A stretch of 34,701 nucleotides of DNA from Thiomargarita sp. (GCA_020721005.1 DYNP01000021.1:1-34701); one strand, 5' to 3'. Shown: positions 25,595 through 34,701, numbered from the stretch's first letter. Program-made: numbers and translations. Notes: generated by a model from the letters alone, not told the origin.

Positions 25595-26431
25595 ATGTTA
25601 AACGCACCACCCATTGAATTCACTGATTCCCACTGTCACCTCAACATGATTGACTCCACTTCCCCGGAAGAATTGGTTCAAACCGCTCAGTCCCAAGGTG
25701 TCCATCATCTGCTATGCGTTTCAGTAGACCTTGACACCTTTCCAACCGTCCTTGCTATCGCACAAAACAATCCCGGAGTCTTTGCCTCAGTCGGCATTCA
25801 CCCCAACACTCCGGAGAAACATACCTGTGATTTCAATACCTTAGTCGATCTGGCCCAACAATCCTCGGTGGTTGCCATTGGAGAAACTGGACTTGACTAT
25901 TATCGAAGCCAGGGTCCCTTGAACTGGCAACAACAACGCTTTCGACTCCATATCGCTGCTGCCAAACACACCCAAAAACCCTTGATCATTCACAATCGCC
26001 AAGCGGCTGCAGATACTTTAGACATTTTGCGAACTGAACAAGCCTCAGAAATTGGAGGAGTTATGCACTGTTTTGTCGACGATTGGGAAACCGCTCGCCA
26101 AGCCTTAGACTTGGGTTTCTACATCTCCTTTTCCGGCATTGTCACTTTTAAAAATGCTCAAAATTTACAAGCGGTAGCCAAAAAAGTACCCAGCGATCGT
26201 TTACTGATAGAAACAGACGCCCCCTATTTAGCCCCGGTTCCTCACCGTGGAAAAATCAATCAACCTGCCTATGTTGTTCATATTGCAGAATTTTTAGCCA
26301 ATCTACGCAATGAATCTTTGGAACATCTGGCCCTGGCCACCACCACCAACTTTTTTCAACTCTTTCAAACTGCCCGCACTGCCACCATGACTCATTCCCC
26401 ACCCCATCTTCCCCAACCTGTCCACATCTAA
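25595..26431 (+). CDS. tatD: TatD-family metal-dependent deoxyribonuclease
   Basis: 278 residues from the ATG at 25595 (TatD of E. coli is about 260). It is a TIM-barrel metal-dependent hydrolase with 3'-5' exonuclease activity on DNA. Metal-site motifs are all present: DSHCHLN (11-17, with His13 and His15), GETGLDYY, IIHNRQA, GGVMHCF and ETDAPYLAP. The C-terminal residues after about 260 (TATMTHSPPHLPQPVHI) form an odd Pro/His-rich tail. The upstream in-frame TTG at 25529 would add 22 residues with no family match, so I use the ATG. It is the last gene of holB-pilZ-tatD. Confidence 0.93.
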   Translation: MLNAPPIEFTDSHCHLNMIDSTSPEELVQTAQSQGVHHLLCVSVDLDTFPTVLAIAQNNPGVFASVGIHPNTPEKHTCDFNTLVDLAQQSSVVAIGETGLDYYRSQGPLNWQQQRFRLHIAAAKHTQKPLIIHNRQAAADTLDILRTEQASEIGGVMHCFVDDWETARQALDLGFYISFSGIVTFKNAQNLQAVAKKVPSDRLLIETDAPYLAPVPHRGKINQPAYVVHIAEFLANLRNESLEHLALATTTNFFQLFQTARTATMTHSPPHLPQPVHI

Positions 26432-26485
26432 TTATTATGGGGACCATTCATCATTCTCTAAATACCAAATTATGGTATCTTAACA

Positions 26486-27838
26486 ATGTATCCCATCTTA
26501 AAAAGCGACTATCTACACAAACCTAAATTCATTGGAAAACACCGCATCACTCTGCGTCGAAAAAACTCGGCTACATTATGGCGAACCTTAGCCATCGGTT
26601 TGCTAATCCTTGTTTTTCTACTTGTTGGAAGCTTTATTCTGGGAAAAGACTCTTTTTTCAAAGAATTTTGGGGGAAGTCCGCCCAATTATTACTACATCA
26701 ATGTGATGCTCATTTGGAACAACAAGCCTTTGAACAAGCCAAACAATGTTATCAGGAACTGTTGAGCTTAGACAATCAACATCCAATTGCCAAAACCCGT
26801 TTGGCTGAAATTCAGAATCGATCCAATTTGTCAAAAATTTCCAATGAACCTAACATCAATGAGCCCAACACAAAACCGGCTTCTCTAACCACAAATTCCC
26901 CAATTCTCGAACAAAGCCAGCATGAGTTACCCAAAGCATCTTCTGAACCACTGAGCAACAATGTTCCTTCCATGACCTCAGCTTCCGAAACTTATCAATT
27001 ATCCTCTATTGAGCCAACAAACAGTTCCCAACTGTCCACTAAAAAACTGCACTCTCAACCAAATCAATTAAAAAAAGAACCTAAAATTCAAGCAATTGCA
27101 GTTAATTCAACAATTACGATTGATCCAATAATTGCAGTTGATCCAATAACTATTCAATTACAAAATTGTCTAAAACATTTCAAAGCCAATCGTTTAACCT
27201 CCGGACAACCGGAAACCGCATTTGACTGTTATCGAGATGTTTTGAAACAGCAGCCTCACAATATTCAAGCCAAAGCCGGTTTGAAAAAGATTGAACAGCG
27301 TTATCGAACTTGGGCAAAGCGGGCTCTCAATCAGCGACAATTGGACAAAGCAGCTCATTATTTACAAAAATTACAACAAGTTAACCCTAATGCTTCTGAC
27401 TTAAATCAATTGCGAAAACAATTGGATCTCTTAAAAATGGCTCCTCCTGCCCCAAGCCCAAGCCACAATTCCGCTCGCCAAGAAAAACGGCCATCCACCA
27501 ACACGGTCTCTCAAGAATCAGCCAAACCATCAGAGGTCCATTCTCGTGAAAAAAATGAGGGGGCTCAACCCAAGGTAGAGAAAAAGGCTCAACCCACAGT
27601 TTCTCCAACACCCAAGACAAGGCTTCCTCCTGTTCCCAAAACATTATCTTTGCCATCTAATGTGCCTAGCAAACCAGCAACAGGGGAACAACCTGAGCAT
27701 TTTAAGCCAAATCTTCCCCAAAAGCAAACTATTCCCACACAACCTGCTCGTTGTGGAGAAATTTTTACTCAGGAATCTTTAGGAATTCAACCCTTAACTA
27801 ATGAACAGAAGTTTTTTAAAATTGAGTATTGTCATTGA
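26486..27838 (+). CDS. Membrane-anchored protein with two TPR-like cores and low-complexity linkers
   Basis: 450 residues. A basic N-terminus (KHRITLRRKNS) is followed by one transmembrane helix (about 32-53), so the rest is probably periplasmic. A TPR-like pair of helices (about 66-110, HLEQQAFEQAKQCYQELLSL) is followed by a Ser/Asn/Pro linker. A second TPR-like core lies at about 225-315 (FDCYRDVLKQQPHNIQAKAGL ... QLDKAAHYLQKLQQVNP). Then comes a Pro/Lys/Ser-rich stretch to about 425 and a short conserved-looking end with two Cys (CGEIFTQESLGIQPL ... YCH). Both TPR cores carry a Cys in the first helix (QCDAHLEQ, LQNCLKHF). I do not recognise the family. It starts 54 bases after tatD and is followed 94 bases later by a secreted protein, which may be its partner. 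The genes are probably not part of the holB operon by function. Confidence 0.65.
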   Translation: MYPILKSDYLHKPKFIGKHRITLRRKNSATLWRTLAIGLLILVFLLVGSFILGKDSFFKEFWGKSAQLLLHQCDAHLEQQAFEQAKQCYQELLSLDNQHPIAKTRLAEIQNRSNLSKISNEPNINEPNTKPASLTTNSPILEQSQHELPKASSEPLSNNVPSMTSASETYQLSSIEPTNSSQLSTKKLHSQPNQLKKEPKIQAIAVNSTITIDPIIAVDPITIQLQNCLKHFKANRLTSGQPETAFDCYRDVLKQQPHNIQAKAGLKKIEQRYRTWAKRALNQRQLDKAAHYLQKLQQVNPNASDLNQLRKQLDLLKMAPPAPSPSHNSARQEKRPSTNTVSQESAKPSEVHSREKNEGAQPKVEKKAQPTVSPTPKTRLPPVPKTLSLPSNVPSKPATGEQPEHFKPNLPQKQTIPTQPARCGEIFTQESLGIQPLTNEQKFFKIEYCH

Positions 27839-27932
27839 GGGTAAAGTCTCATACTACCTGCCATCCATTCAATTTCCAAGTAAGGGGAAATGAATAACTT
27901 CCTTTTTCAGTTTCAACTCTGAGAAATTCACC

Positions 27933-29645
27933 ATGTTACCCAAAATTTTCAATTTTATCCCATTCTCGTTGCTACTCATTACCACTGTGAGCACTGCCGA
28001 GCCAATTAAAATAGTGCACTGGGGAGATGCTTACTTACCTCTCAAAAAAGAGCAAACTGTACGTTACAGCTATCGTTCAGAAAGTCCATTATTTCTTCAA
28101 TATCAAGATGTTAATAGAGATGGGATTTATAACGATGCCATTATCTGGTATCCTTTTAGTTTACAAGTCCCATTAAATCCATTACCCCCAACTGCTGAGA
28201 ATAATAAAAATTGGTATGGGTATCGAATTCATCGGCCCAGTGCTCGATTTTATGGAGGATTAATTGCTCGTTTTGCACAGGTTTCCCATCTGACTAAAAG
28301 AAACAGTAAAGGAGATATGGTGCCCATTTTCGATGGCTTTCAACAAGCCTCAGTGCAACCAGAAGAGGGTGCCAGACCTTGCTCTTATTCAACTAAATAT
28401 CCAAATAATATCGGTAGATCTTGGACTTATGAAGATTATCCATGGTTAAAATGGGCAGACATGACGATCATGGTTGTGAATGCGGGTGGAGATTGTTGTC
28501 CAATTTCTGAGGCTTTTTGGAAAGCAAAAACAGCTATGGTTAATTTTACCACTTTGTTTGTTTGGAAAAAAGCAGATTTTATCAATCGGGGACAGGAGAT
28601 CGATAAAGTTTATTTTGATTCCGAAAGTCGATTTTCTGTTGATCTGACTCGTTTTGTGGAAAATGTGGAAGAGGTTCGGTTTGTAGTGCAAGATGGACAG
28701 CAGTGGTGGATCAGTGAGGCGAGTCTGCAAAAATTGGGGGAAGAACAGAGTGGGCAAGCGGGTATGGAGGTTCAAAATTATAAATTTGGTTTGACGGTTA
28801 TGTTAAGTCCATTAAACAGTCGTTGGTCTCCTTATTCCCCAGAGGAGACCGATGAAATGCTTTATCAAGAGTTACAACAGGCCAATTTTAACCCTAAAAA
28901 GGCTTCTCCTGAAGAGATACAAAAATATCAGCAAAATAGTGATCGTTTATTAAGTAATCTCAATCAGTTGGAATTTAATCCTGAGCAAGCCGAATTTGTG
29001 GAGACCCATTTTGAAGATGTTCAAGCTGTGGGAATTTATGCTGCCACTCGCCCTTTTTCAAGGGAAATCACCCAATTGGTCTTTGATAATTTTCAGGTTT
29101 ATGCCGAAGGGCAGGTGCCTGCCAAACCAGGACTGGAATTTGATTCTCAAGGAGCATCCAATTTTACTGAAACTCGTTTAACAGGAGGAATTTCAGTCAA
29201 TTGCGATCCATTTGAGGAGACTGTACGAGAATGTTTGTGTGACCGGGTGAATGTGGTAGGTAATTTGGAAGTGGCACCTTCCCAGGTGGGAAAATTGGCG
29301 GATATTTTTGTGTATGCCGTTTCTAAATCTTCACCAGAATCGAATGAGACCACTTATTATATGTTGGATAAACAGGGGGGAATTCAGGTTTGGGATCAAC
29401 AATTGTCGAATTTGGTCCCATTTATGGAGAATGTCACCCTACAGTCTCAACAATCTGTGGAAATGTATAAGGGTCAATTTTTGTTGCCGGGGTATTTACA
29501 GGTTTTTTTTGGTTATCGGCTGAAAGAAAATAACCAGTTTGTGATCAGTCAGGAAGCGATTGAGGTGAATATTCAGCCTATTAATGAGGATAGAATGAAT
29601 GAAATGCCTTATTGTGAAAGTCCTGCAGTTAAAGTGTGTCCATAA
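27933..29645 (+). CDS. Large secreted protein of unknown function
   Basis: 570 residues. A signal peptide covers residues 1-22 (ends VSTA, cleaved before EPIKI). The mature protein has a mixed N-terminal region (about 23-410) with paired Cys (GGDCCPISEAFW) and acidic helices near residues 290-350. The C-terminal domain (about 440-548) reads VGKLADIFVYAVS, YYMLDKQGGIQVWD, LVPFMENVTL, VEMYKGQFLLPGYLQVFFGYRL and ISQEAIEVNI. That domain, with its GxxADI start and FFGYRL, resembles a domain I associate with secreted proteins of Beggiatoa-like bacteria, from memory only. It is preceded by cysteine motifs (NCDPFEETVRECLCD) that may form disulfides. A GAGA site precedes the ATG. It follows the membrane TPR gene and is likely its periplasmic or surface partner; no enzyme motif is seen. 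Confidence 0.6.
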   Translation: MLPKIFNFIPFSLLLITTVSTAEPIKIVHWGDAYLPLKKEQTVRYSYRSESPLFLQYQDVNRDGIYNDAIIWYPFSLQVPLNPLPPTAENNKNWYGYRIHRPSARFYGGLIARFAQVSHLTKRNSKGDMVPIFDGFQQASVQPEEGARPCSYSTKYPNNIGRSWTYEDYPWLKWADMTIMVVNAGGDCCPISEAFWKAKTAMVNFTTLFVWKKADFINRGQEIDKVYFDSESRFSVDLTRFVENVEEVRFVVQDGQQWWISEASLQKLGEEQSGQAGMEVQNYKFGLTVMLSPLNSRWSPYSPEETDEMLYQELQQANFNPKKASPEEIQKYQQNSDRLLSNLNQLEFNPEQAEFVETHFEDVQAVGIYAATRPFSREITQLVFDNFQVYAEGQVPAKPGLEFDSQGASNFTETRLTGGISVNCDPFEETVRECLCDRVNVVGNLEVAPSQVGKLADIFVYAVSKSSPESNETTYYMLDKQGGIQVWDQQLSNLVPFMENVTLQSQQSVEMYKGQFLLPGYLQVFFGYRLKENNQFVISQEAIEVNIQPINEDRMNEMPYCESPAVKVCP

Positions 29646-29727
29646 ATTACGAGTGTTGAATTGGGTTAGAGAGATTTCGGGGGTGTTTTCAATATTATTT
29701 TAAACTAACTGATTGATTTTAAGGCGT

Positions 29728-31920
29728 TCAAGCTATTTTAAAAAATAAAATTTGTTCCTTTAAGTGTTGCACTTGTTCTCGTAAACAGGCACTGGCCACT
29801 GTGGCTTGTTGAACCATGGCAGCATTTTGTTGGGTCATTTCGTCCATTTGAGTAATGGCCTTATTGATTTGTTGAATGCCGGCTGATTGTTGTTGACTGG
29901 CCGCAGCAATTTCGATGATGATATCACTGACTTCTCGCACTGCTTGAATGATGTTTTCTAGGGTTTCTCCCGACTGATTGACCAATAGGGTGCCTTCTTC
30001 TACTTTTTTAACACTGTTTTGGAGCAACCCTTTGATTTGTCGAGCAGAATGAGCACTGCGTTGGGCTAAATTACGCACTTCTCCTGCCACCACTGCAAAT
30101 CCTCGGCCTTGGTCTCCAGCTCTTGCCGCTTCCACTGCAGCATTTAGGGCTAACAAGTTGGTTTGAAAGGCAATTTCATTGATGAGGGTGATGATTTCTG
30201 AAACTTCACGACTGCTTTGGTTGATTTCATTGATTGCCGCGACTGCAGAATTGACGATTTGGCCGCCTTGCAAAGCTTTTTCGCGGGCTTTCATGGCTAA
30301 ATGGGTTGCTTTTCTGGCATTTTCGGTATTTTGCTGAACTGTGCTGGTAATTTGTTCCAAACTGGAAGCGGTTTCTTGTAAAAAAGAGGCTTGTTGTTCA
30401 GTGCGTTGACTTAAATTGTGATTGTCTTCAGTCAATTCTTCCATGGCTTGGTTGAGGGTGTGCGTGGTTTGTTGTAAGGTATCAACGGTGTGTGAGAATT
30501 GACTAACTGTGGTGTTGACATCGAATTTGATAGTTTCAAAGGTGCCTTGGTAATTTTTGGTGATGGTTTGGGTCAAGTCTCCTTTAGCTAACCCGGAAAA
30601 AATCCGCATGATTTCTTGTAGCAAGGCTTGTTTATGAGCCAAGGTCTGGTTAATACCTTGACTGATTTTCAGAAAAAATCCGTCTTTGTTTTCAAGATCA
30701 ATGCGTTGTTTATAATCGCCTTGAGTAGCAGCAATGACAACTTTGTCAATTTCTTGTTGGATGGTGGTTTCTAAGGAACGATCGGTAAATTCGGTTACCC
30801 ACCCCAAACGATGTTGCTGAGGGTCAAAAACTGGATTAATTTTGGCTTCAATGGCCAAGTTTCCCAATTGGATAAAAGTTTGATAGGTTTGTGTGAGATT
30901 GCATAATAGGTTTTCTTTTTTTTGAATATCGCGGTGAAATTGGTGAATTGAGGAGTTTAACAGTTGTTTTGGATCAAATTGGGGTAAATATTCTTGAATA
31001 ATTTTTTGATTTTTAAGGAAGAGTTGTGCCGCAGCGGGATTGATATAGATGATTTGGTAGTCAGTGTCGGCAATTAACACGCCCGTGGAAACATGGTGCA
31101 AGGCTTGGTTGATGCGTTGAGAGGTTTCAAGCAGGGTTTGGTGATCAAGCAGGCGTTGTTTGAGTTGGGACTGCATTTCTTGAAGGGCATGAAAAAATTG
31201 TTCAATTTCGGAATAGTTGGTGGAGGGGAATGGGTTATCTAAGTTACCTTGGGCAATGGTGTTGGCAATTTGTGCGGCTTGTCGTAAGGCTTGAAAGATG
31301 ATTTTAAGGAATAGAATAATTAAGATTATGATGGTTAGAGCTGCCAGGTAGTTGGTAATGAAAATTTGCAAAGTTAGAGTGGTGGATTGTTGATTCCAAT
31401 ATTGGTTGGGTAGGGTTAATACGAGAGTAAAATGAGAGTTTGTGTGTGGATGAATAAATGGGGTCCCATATGAGATTTCCGTGTCTTTAAATAATAAAAA
31501 GGGTTGTTTTTGGTGGATATGTTGCAGCAATTGTTGGTTTTGAGCAGTTTGTCGAGTGTCCGGGGTATCTTTGCCGATAAAAACAAGGGTGTCGTTTAAG
31601 TAAAGGGTAGTGTAGGCTTGTTCAAAGTTTGGGATTTCTAATTTTCCTATCAGTTGTTGTAAAGTTTGGTGAATTTTTGGGTCGGTAAATGGAAGGTTGG
31701 AGGGGGATGATTGAGTGGGCAGGGTTTTAAAAAATTCATCTTCAATCAGATGTTGATAGTGATGAGTTAGGCTTTCTGTAATGAGTCGGATATCTACATT
31801 TCTTAGGGTTTGAATGTGGTGATTGATGATGAAAGCGGCAATGGAAATGGTTAAGGCAGCGGTTAAACTGGTTAGTAAAATAATTCGGGTTTGTATAGAG
31901 GAGGTGAGTTTTGTCATCAT
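29728..31920 (-). CDS. Methyl-accepting chemotaxis protein with PAS domain
   Basis: 730 residues. It is an inner-membrane chemoreceptor that controls CheA. N-terminal helix 1 (about 13-32) and helix 2 (about 186-209) flank a periplasmic sensor of about 150 residues. HAMP 1 is at about 210-256. A PAS domain (about 268-380, [28 protein letters not shown]) suggests a second, cytoplasmic input. HAMP-like segments at about 391-470 lead into the methylation and signalling helices (about 480-720). The hairpin tip [42 protein letters not shown] (582-623) is fully conserved, so it should couple to CheW/CheA. The PAS domain has no obvious haem or FAD motif, so its ligand is unknown. The start has no clear ribosome-binding site; two ATGs are adjacent. 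No che genes are nearby. Confidence 0.95.
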   Translation of the reverse strand: MMTKLTSSIQTRIILLTSLTAALTISIAAFIINHHIQTLRNVDIRLITESLTHHYQHLIEDEFFKTLPTQSSPSNLPFTDPKIHQTLQQLIGKLEIPNFEQAYTTLYLNDTLVFIGKDTPDTRQTAQNQQLLQHIHQKQPFLLFKDTEISYGTPFIHPHTNSHFTLVLTLPNQYWNQQSTTLTLQIFITNYLAALTIIILIILFLKIIFQALRQAAQIANTIAQGNLDNPFPSTNYSEIEQFFHALQEMQSQLKQRLLDHQTLLETSQRINQALHHVSTGVLIADTDYQIIYINPAAAQLFLKNQKIIQEYLPQFDPKQLLNSSIHQFHRDIQKKENLLCNLTQTYQTFIQLGNLAIEAKINPVFDPQQHRLGWVTEFTDRSLETTIQQEIDKVVIAATQGDYKQRIDLENKDGFFLKISQGINQTLAHKQALLQEIMRIFSGLAKGDLTQTITKNYQGTFETIKFDVNTTVSQFSHTVDTLQQTTHTLNQAMEELTEDNHNLSQRTEQQASFLQETASSLEQITSTVQQNTENARKATHLAMKAREKALQGGQIVNSAVAAINEINQSSREVSEIITLINEIAFQTNLLALNAAVEAARAGDQGRGFAVVAGEVRNLAQRSAHSARQIKGLLQNSVKKVEEGTLLVNQSGETLENIIQAVREVSDIIIEIAAASQQQSAGIQQINKAITQMDEMTQQNAAMVQQATVASACLREQVQHLKEQILFFKIA

Positions 31921-32114
31921 TGTTCGCAGGGAGTTAATTTTGATGGCGCCAAATTACTCACGGACTGTATAGACCAGAATGATTTGACTTTTTGGGAAGG
32001 TGGAATGGTTGAGAGAGGGGAAGGGATTTGGGACTCACACAAGAACCATTTTGGCCAGGGGAATTGCCAGGTGTAAGATAATTGCATGAGTTTCAAGTTC
32101 AGGTCCCAAATAGC

Positions 32115-32813
32115 TTATTGAGGTGCATTATGTTTGGTTTTGCCTTTATTGAATTCAGTTTGAAAGTATTCCCGAACTTTTTCAGGATTAAAGGTTAGGA
32201 AAGTACCTCCGGATTCAAAATGTTGAATGAAAACTCTGGAAATGGCATATGTGGCAGCGACTCCAAATGTGGCTACGCTGACAGCTCCTCCAATTTGACC
32301 GATCAAGGGAACGCTTTTTAACCAACTGGAGACAACAATACTTCCTCCTGTAGGAAGGATACTGCCAAGTAAGGAGCTGATCAGGGATTTTCCCAGTTCT
32401 TTTGAGAAGGGAATGTCATAAATTTCAGCCAAATGATGTAGCATTTTCAATTGGATGGCAATCAGGGCAGCCAGGTCTAAGGTAGGTATAGGTATGATGC
32501 CTACGGCGGCTGAACCAAGGGAATAGTTTTTAGCAACTTGGTGGGCATGAATAAATCGTTTTGTATAGTCAGTGGGAGGAATGGTCTCTGGAGCAGGGGT
32601 ATTCATGTCAGTTTCCTCTGTTTTGAGAAGGGTAGGTTGAGGGTTATCCTGAATTTCAGAGGTCGGAGATTTGGGAAATTCGAGGGGGGGATTTGAAGGG
32701 TCAGTAACTGTAAGTTCCGAATTATCAGGGGGATTAAGGGGATCGAGGGTTGCTATCGGCTTAAAATTGTCAGTTGATTCTGGTTCTGAAGTATTTATCA
32801 TTGTTCTGTCCAT
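32115..32813 (-). CDS. DUF697-domain membrane protein
   Basis: 232 residues from the ATG at 32813. The first 85 residues are acidic, Pro/Thr/Ser-rich and probably disordered. Residues about 90-225 are the conserved DUF697 core: NYSLGSAAVGIIPIPTLDLAALIAIQLKML, ELGKSLISSLLGSILPTGG, GQIGGAVSVATFGVAATYAISRVFIQHFESGGTFLTFNPEKVREYF. This has two hydrophobic hairpins. Related domains accompany small GTPases (YcjF-like) or stand alone. Its function is unknown, with membrane stress or transport suggested for relatives. An upstream TTG (32816) opens the frame, and an internal ATG at 32801 is also possible. It is monocistronic, with a promoter-like pair 22-50 bases upstream. Confidence 0.82.
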   Translation of the reverse strand: MDRTMINTSEPESTDNFKPIATLDPLNPPDNSELTVTDPSNPPLEFPKSPTSEIQDNPQPTLLKTEETDMNTPAPETIPPTDYTKRFIHAHQVAKNYSLGSAAVGIIPIPTLDLAALIAIQLKMLHHLAEIYDIPFSKELGKSLISSLLGSILPTGGSIVVSSWLKSVPLIGQIGGAVSVATFGVAATYAISRVFIQHFESGGTFLTFNPEKVREYFQTEFNKGKTKHNAPQ

Positions 32814-32834
32814 CAATTAAGTGTTGAAAGGGTC

Positions 32835-32863
32835 ATTTTAGCTTGCAATTGGTTAAAAAACAA
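32835..32863 (-). promoter_or_regulatory. Candidate promoter of the DUF697 gene
   Basis: On the minus strand TTGTTT (32863-32858) is followed after exactly 17 bases by TAAAAT (32840-32835), a reasonable sigma-70-type pair, 22 bases before the ATG at 32813. Confidence 0.4.
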
Positions 32864-33061
32864 GGTTTTTTGAGAGTAATTTTTTGAGGAAGTGATGGAG
32901 AGAGGTCATTGTAATCGACAATGGAGGAATAGATGCAAAAAAAATATATCTATTTTGATCGCTTGGATAAGGGTAAAATTGAGAATTATTAATTTTTCAA
33001 GGCAGGGAATGTTATACTTGAATGATTACAATGAGTTTTGATTGAAGGTGGGGAATCCGTT

Positions 33062-34282
33062 TTAATCTGTTGTCAATTTAAAGGTGGCTTTAATGGCTTG
33101 CAGACGACGCAAATACAGTTGTTCACTGATCGTTGCGCCAGAAAATCCTTCAGCAATGATGGTTTTGACTTCGATTTGATTGGCTATTTTTAAGAGTTGT
33201 CGAAAAAAATCTGCTTGAGGATAAGGGTGTTGTTCAAAACCTTGACGACCTTGGGCATCGGCTTGACAGGCTAATAGATAGTGTTCAAAACGTTGTGGAC
33301 GTCGGAAAGCATCCAGATGATACAGGGTTTTTAATATGGTTTTGGGATTGAGTTCATAAATTCGATGGCAATGGCTGTGGTAACGGGCCACTGCAGTGGC
33401 AAGTTCTTGATAATGCGTGGGTATTCGGTAACGTTGACAGAGGTTTTTTAATAGGGTGACACTGCGTTCCTCGTGTCCAAAATGATGGGGCAATTGTGTT
33501 GGATCGCTATTTCCTTTGCCCAAGTCATGGGTTAGCACCGCAAACATAATTTGAGGATCATCAGTCAGTTGGCGGGCTTGCTGTAAGCACAGTAACAAAT
33601 GTTGCCCTGTGTCTATTTCCGGATGATGTTGAGCGGATTGAGGAATGCCAAACAATTGATCAATTTCAGGAAAAATGCGGGCCAGTGCTCCACAGTCTCG
33701 TAAGGTTTGAAAGAAACGAGCGGGATACAATTCCCCCAAGGCTCGCCCAGTTTCTTGCCAAACTCGCTCTGCCACTAGAGCATCCACTTCTCCTGCAAGG
33801 ACCATGTGTTTCATCAATTCCAAGGTCTCGGGAGCTATTTGAAAATTCAAACGGGCGGCAAAACGAGCGGTGCGTAAGATTCGCACTGGATCTTCCCGAA
33901 AGGCGGGGGAAACGTGCCGCAAAATGCCCATTTGCAGGTCTTTTAATCCCTCAAAAGGATCGTAAAGTTGTCCTTGTTCGTCCTCGGCCATGGCATTGAT
34001 GGTCAAGTCTCGGCGACGCAAATCGTCTTCTAAACTGATATCTGGAGCAGCATAGACTGTAAAACCAGTGTAACCTGGGGCAGTTTTACGTTCTGTTCTC
34101 GCCAAAGCATATTCTTCGTGAGTGGTGGGATGCAAGAAGACGGGAAAGTCGCGGCCAACTTGTAGGTAACCCATGGATAACATTTTTTCCGGGGTTGCCC
34201 CCACCACTACCCAGTCTTTATCTTGATGGGAATGTCCTAAATATTTGTCTCGAACTGCTCCACCCACTTGATAGATTTGCAT
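33062..34282 (-). CDS. cca: CCA-adding enzyme (tRNA nucleotidyltransferase, multifunctional)
   Basis: 406 residues, like the 412 of E. coli. It adds or repairs the 3' CCA of tRNA without a template. The nucleotidyltransferase head shows GGAVRD (7-12), the catalytic acids DKD (21-23) in HQDKDWVVVG, and RRRDLTINAMA (89-99), followed by the neck EDPVRILRTARFAAR (130-144). The C-terminal HD domain (about 228-340) has THDLGKG (251-257), the metal-dependent phosphohydrolase motif of the gammaproteobacterial multifunctional class. A GGGA sequence about 8 bases before the ATG fits the start. It is preceded by the repeats at 34403-34533; the gap 34283-34701 contains no gene. Confidence 0.97.
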   Translation of the reverse strand: MQIYQVGGAVRDKYLGHSHQDKDWVVVGATPEKMLSMGYLQVGRDFPVFLHPTTHEEYALARTERKTAPGYTGFTVYAAPDISLEDDLRRRDLTINAMAEDEQGQLYDPFEGLKDLQMGILRHVSPAFREDPVRILRTARFAARLNFQIAPETLELMKHMVLAGEVDALVAERVWQETGRALGELYPARFFQTLRDCGALARIFPEIDQLFGIPQSAQHHPEIDTGQHLLLCLQQARQLTDDPQIMFAVLTHDLGKGNSDPTQLPHHFGHEERSVTLLKNLCQRYRIPTHYQELATAVARYHSHCHRIYELNPKTILKTLYHLDAFRRPQRFEHYLLACQADAQGRQGFEQHPYPQADFFRQLLKIANQIEVKTIIAEGFSGATISEQLYLRRLQAIKATFKLTTD

Positions 34283-34402
34283 ATATTGTTCCCTTTTTTG
34301 AAAGTGAGTGACTGATCGGTATCAGTGTGTTAGATTGTGATTGACAGAGTTCATATTGAATTGATATAGTTAACGAAATATAAAAAGAGACCGCATGTCC
34401 TG

Positions 34403-34449
34403 TGTAGGATGTGCTGAGTCCCATGTAGCCCCATGTAGGATGTGCTGAG
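34403..34449. repeat. Partial direct duplication at the edge of composite repeat B
   Basis: TGTAGGATGTGCTGAG occurs at 34403-34418 and again at 34434-34449, 31 bases apart, with CCATGTAG lying between. The first is a truncated start of the element whose full copy begins at 34434. Confidence 0.75.
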
Positions 34450-34531
34450 CGTTTTTTGCGAAGCGCATCAATCAGTCCTTATTCAAATTTCCATAATTTT
34501 ATGGCGCGAGGTGTTTATTCGGCAGATTGGG
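34434..34531 (-). repeat. Composite dispersed repeat, copy B
   Basis: Inverted relative to copy A at 10196-10297. Bases 34434-34473 are identical to 10258-10297 reverse-complemented. The rest (to GGCAGATTGGG at 34521-34531) is homologous to the first half of copy A with scattered changes. The motif GTTGTCTGAATCAGAA (34545-34560) is the counterpart of 10311-10326 but lies on the other side of the body, so the order is permuted. No ORF of note. Confidence 0.8.
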
Positions 34532-34633
34532 AATATAAGGGTCAGTTGTCTGAATCAGAATTTGCAGAATAGACTTCTTGTAAAAGTATGCGATCATGAA
34601 GAAATGAGAGTTGCCCCTCAGTTAAGATAAGTT

Positions 34634-34701
34634 GGAGTGGAGGCCCTTGGAGTGGAGGCTTTAGCCGGCCAGCGGTCGGCCCTTGCAATTTGTGTATGTG
34701 G
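34634..34701 (+). repeat. Palindromic repeat, family 1 (right-edge copy, cut by the window end)
   Basis: GGAGTGGAGGC at 34634-34644 and again at 34649-34659, the latter leading into CTTTAGCCGGCCAGCGGT. Bases 34649-34672 match 617-640 at 23 of 24 positions. The flank that follows (TTGCAATTTGTGTATGTGG) resembles the flank at 651-668. The rest runs off the window. Confidence 0.75.

Overview
The window looks like chromosome from a gammaproteobacterial colourless sulfur oxidiser, probably of the Beggiatoa/Thioploca/Thiothrix kind. Several signs agree. There is a secreted Gly/Trp/Tyr-rich sulfur-globule-type protein. There is a pyrophosphate-type phosphofructokinase of the kind found in autotrophic sulfur oxidisers and methanotrophs. 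There is a proteobacterial RibBX variant, a Pseudomonas-like holB-pilZ-tatD cluster and a Pat-type lysine acetyltransferase. Base composition is moderately AT-rich, and the larger intergenic gaps are full of short palindromic repeats. The genus is inferred, not proven.

Layout. 0.1-4.1 kb (minus): a small zinc-ribbon protein, ribH and ribBX (riboflavin), and a membrane/coiled-coil protein with a DUF2511-like tail. 4.2-6.6 kb (plus): a DesA-type fatty acid desaturase, then a translationally coupled pair of metalloenzyme chaperones (TorD-like and HybE-like). 6.7-9.1 kb (minus): gyrB, away from dnaA/dnaN/recF. 9.2-9.9 kb (plus): an MJ0042/DUF3426 membrane protein. About 9.95-10.45 kb: a repeat-rich gap ending in a strong terminator. 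10.45-14.7 kb: divergent PPi-PFK (minus) and Pat acetyltransferase (plus). 14.7-16.4 kb: repeats, the sulfur globule protein (minus), a 563-base gap with one possible tiny ORF, and a small periplasmic protein. 16.4-18.7 kb (minus): a compact FAD oxidoreductase / methyltransferase / SMR-transporter operon. 18.9-20.4 kb (plus): cardiolipin synthase. 20.4-20.75 kb: another repeat cluster. 20.75-24 kb: thiL (minus), LutC-like plus an overlapping PG-binding/M15 peptidase (plus), and an outer-membrane barrel (minus). 24.1-26.4 kb (plus): holB-pilZ-tatD. 26.5-29.6 kb (plus): a membrane TPR protein and a large secreted protein. 29.7-34.3 kb (minus): a chemoreceptor, a DUF697 protein and cca. 34.3-34.7 kb: repeats again.

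Most genes are housekeeping: riboflavin, thiamine, gyrase, clamp loader, CCA addition and cardiolipin. Lifestyle genes are layered on top: sulfur storage, type IV pili and chemotaxis, membrane lipid tuning, and redox-enzyme maturation. No tRNA, rRNA, CRISPR array, intact insertion sequence or prophage is visible. The least explained material is a set of interspersed repeats. These include a composite element of about 100 bases present twice in opposite orientation 24 kb apart with a 40-base identical core, two palindromic families, and fragments of the same elements in other gaps. The least explained proteins are the HybE-like/TorD-like pair without a cognate enzyme, the DUF2511-tailed coiled-coil protein, and the membrane-TPR/secreted-protein pair.
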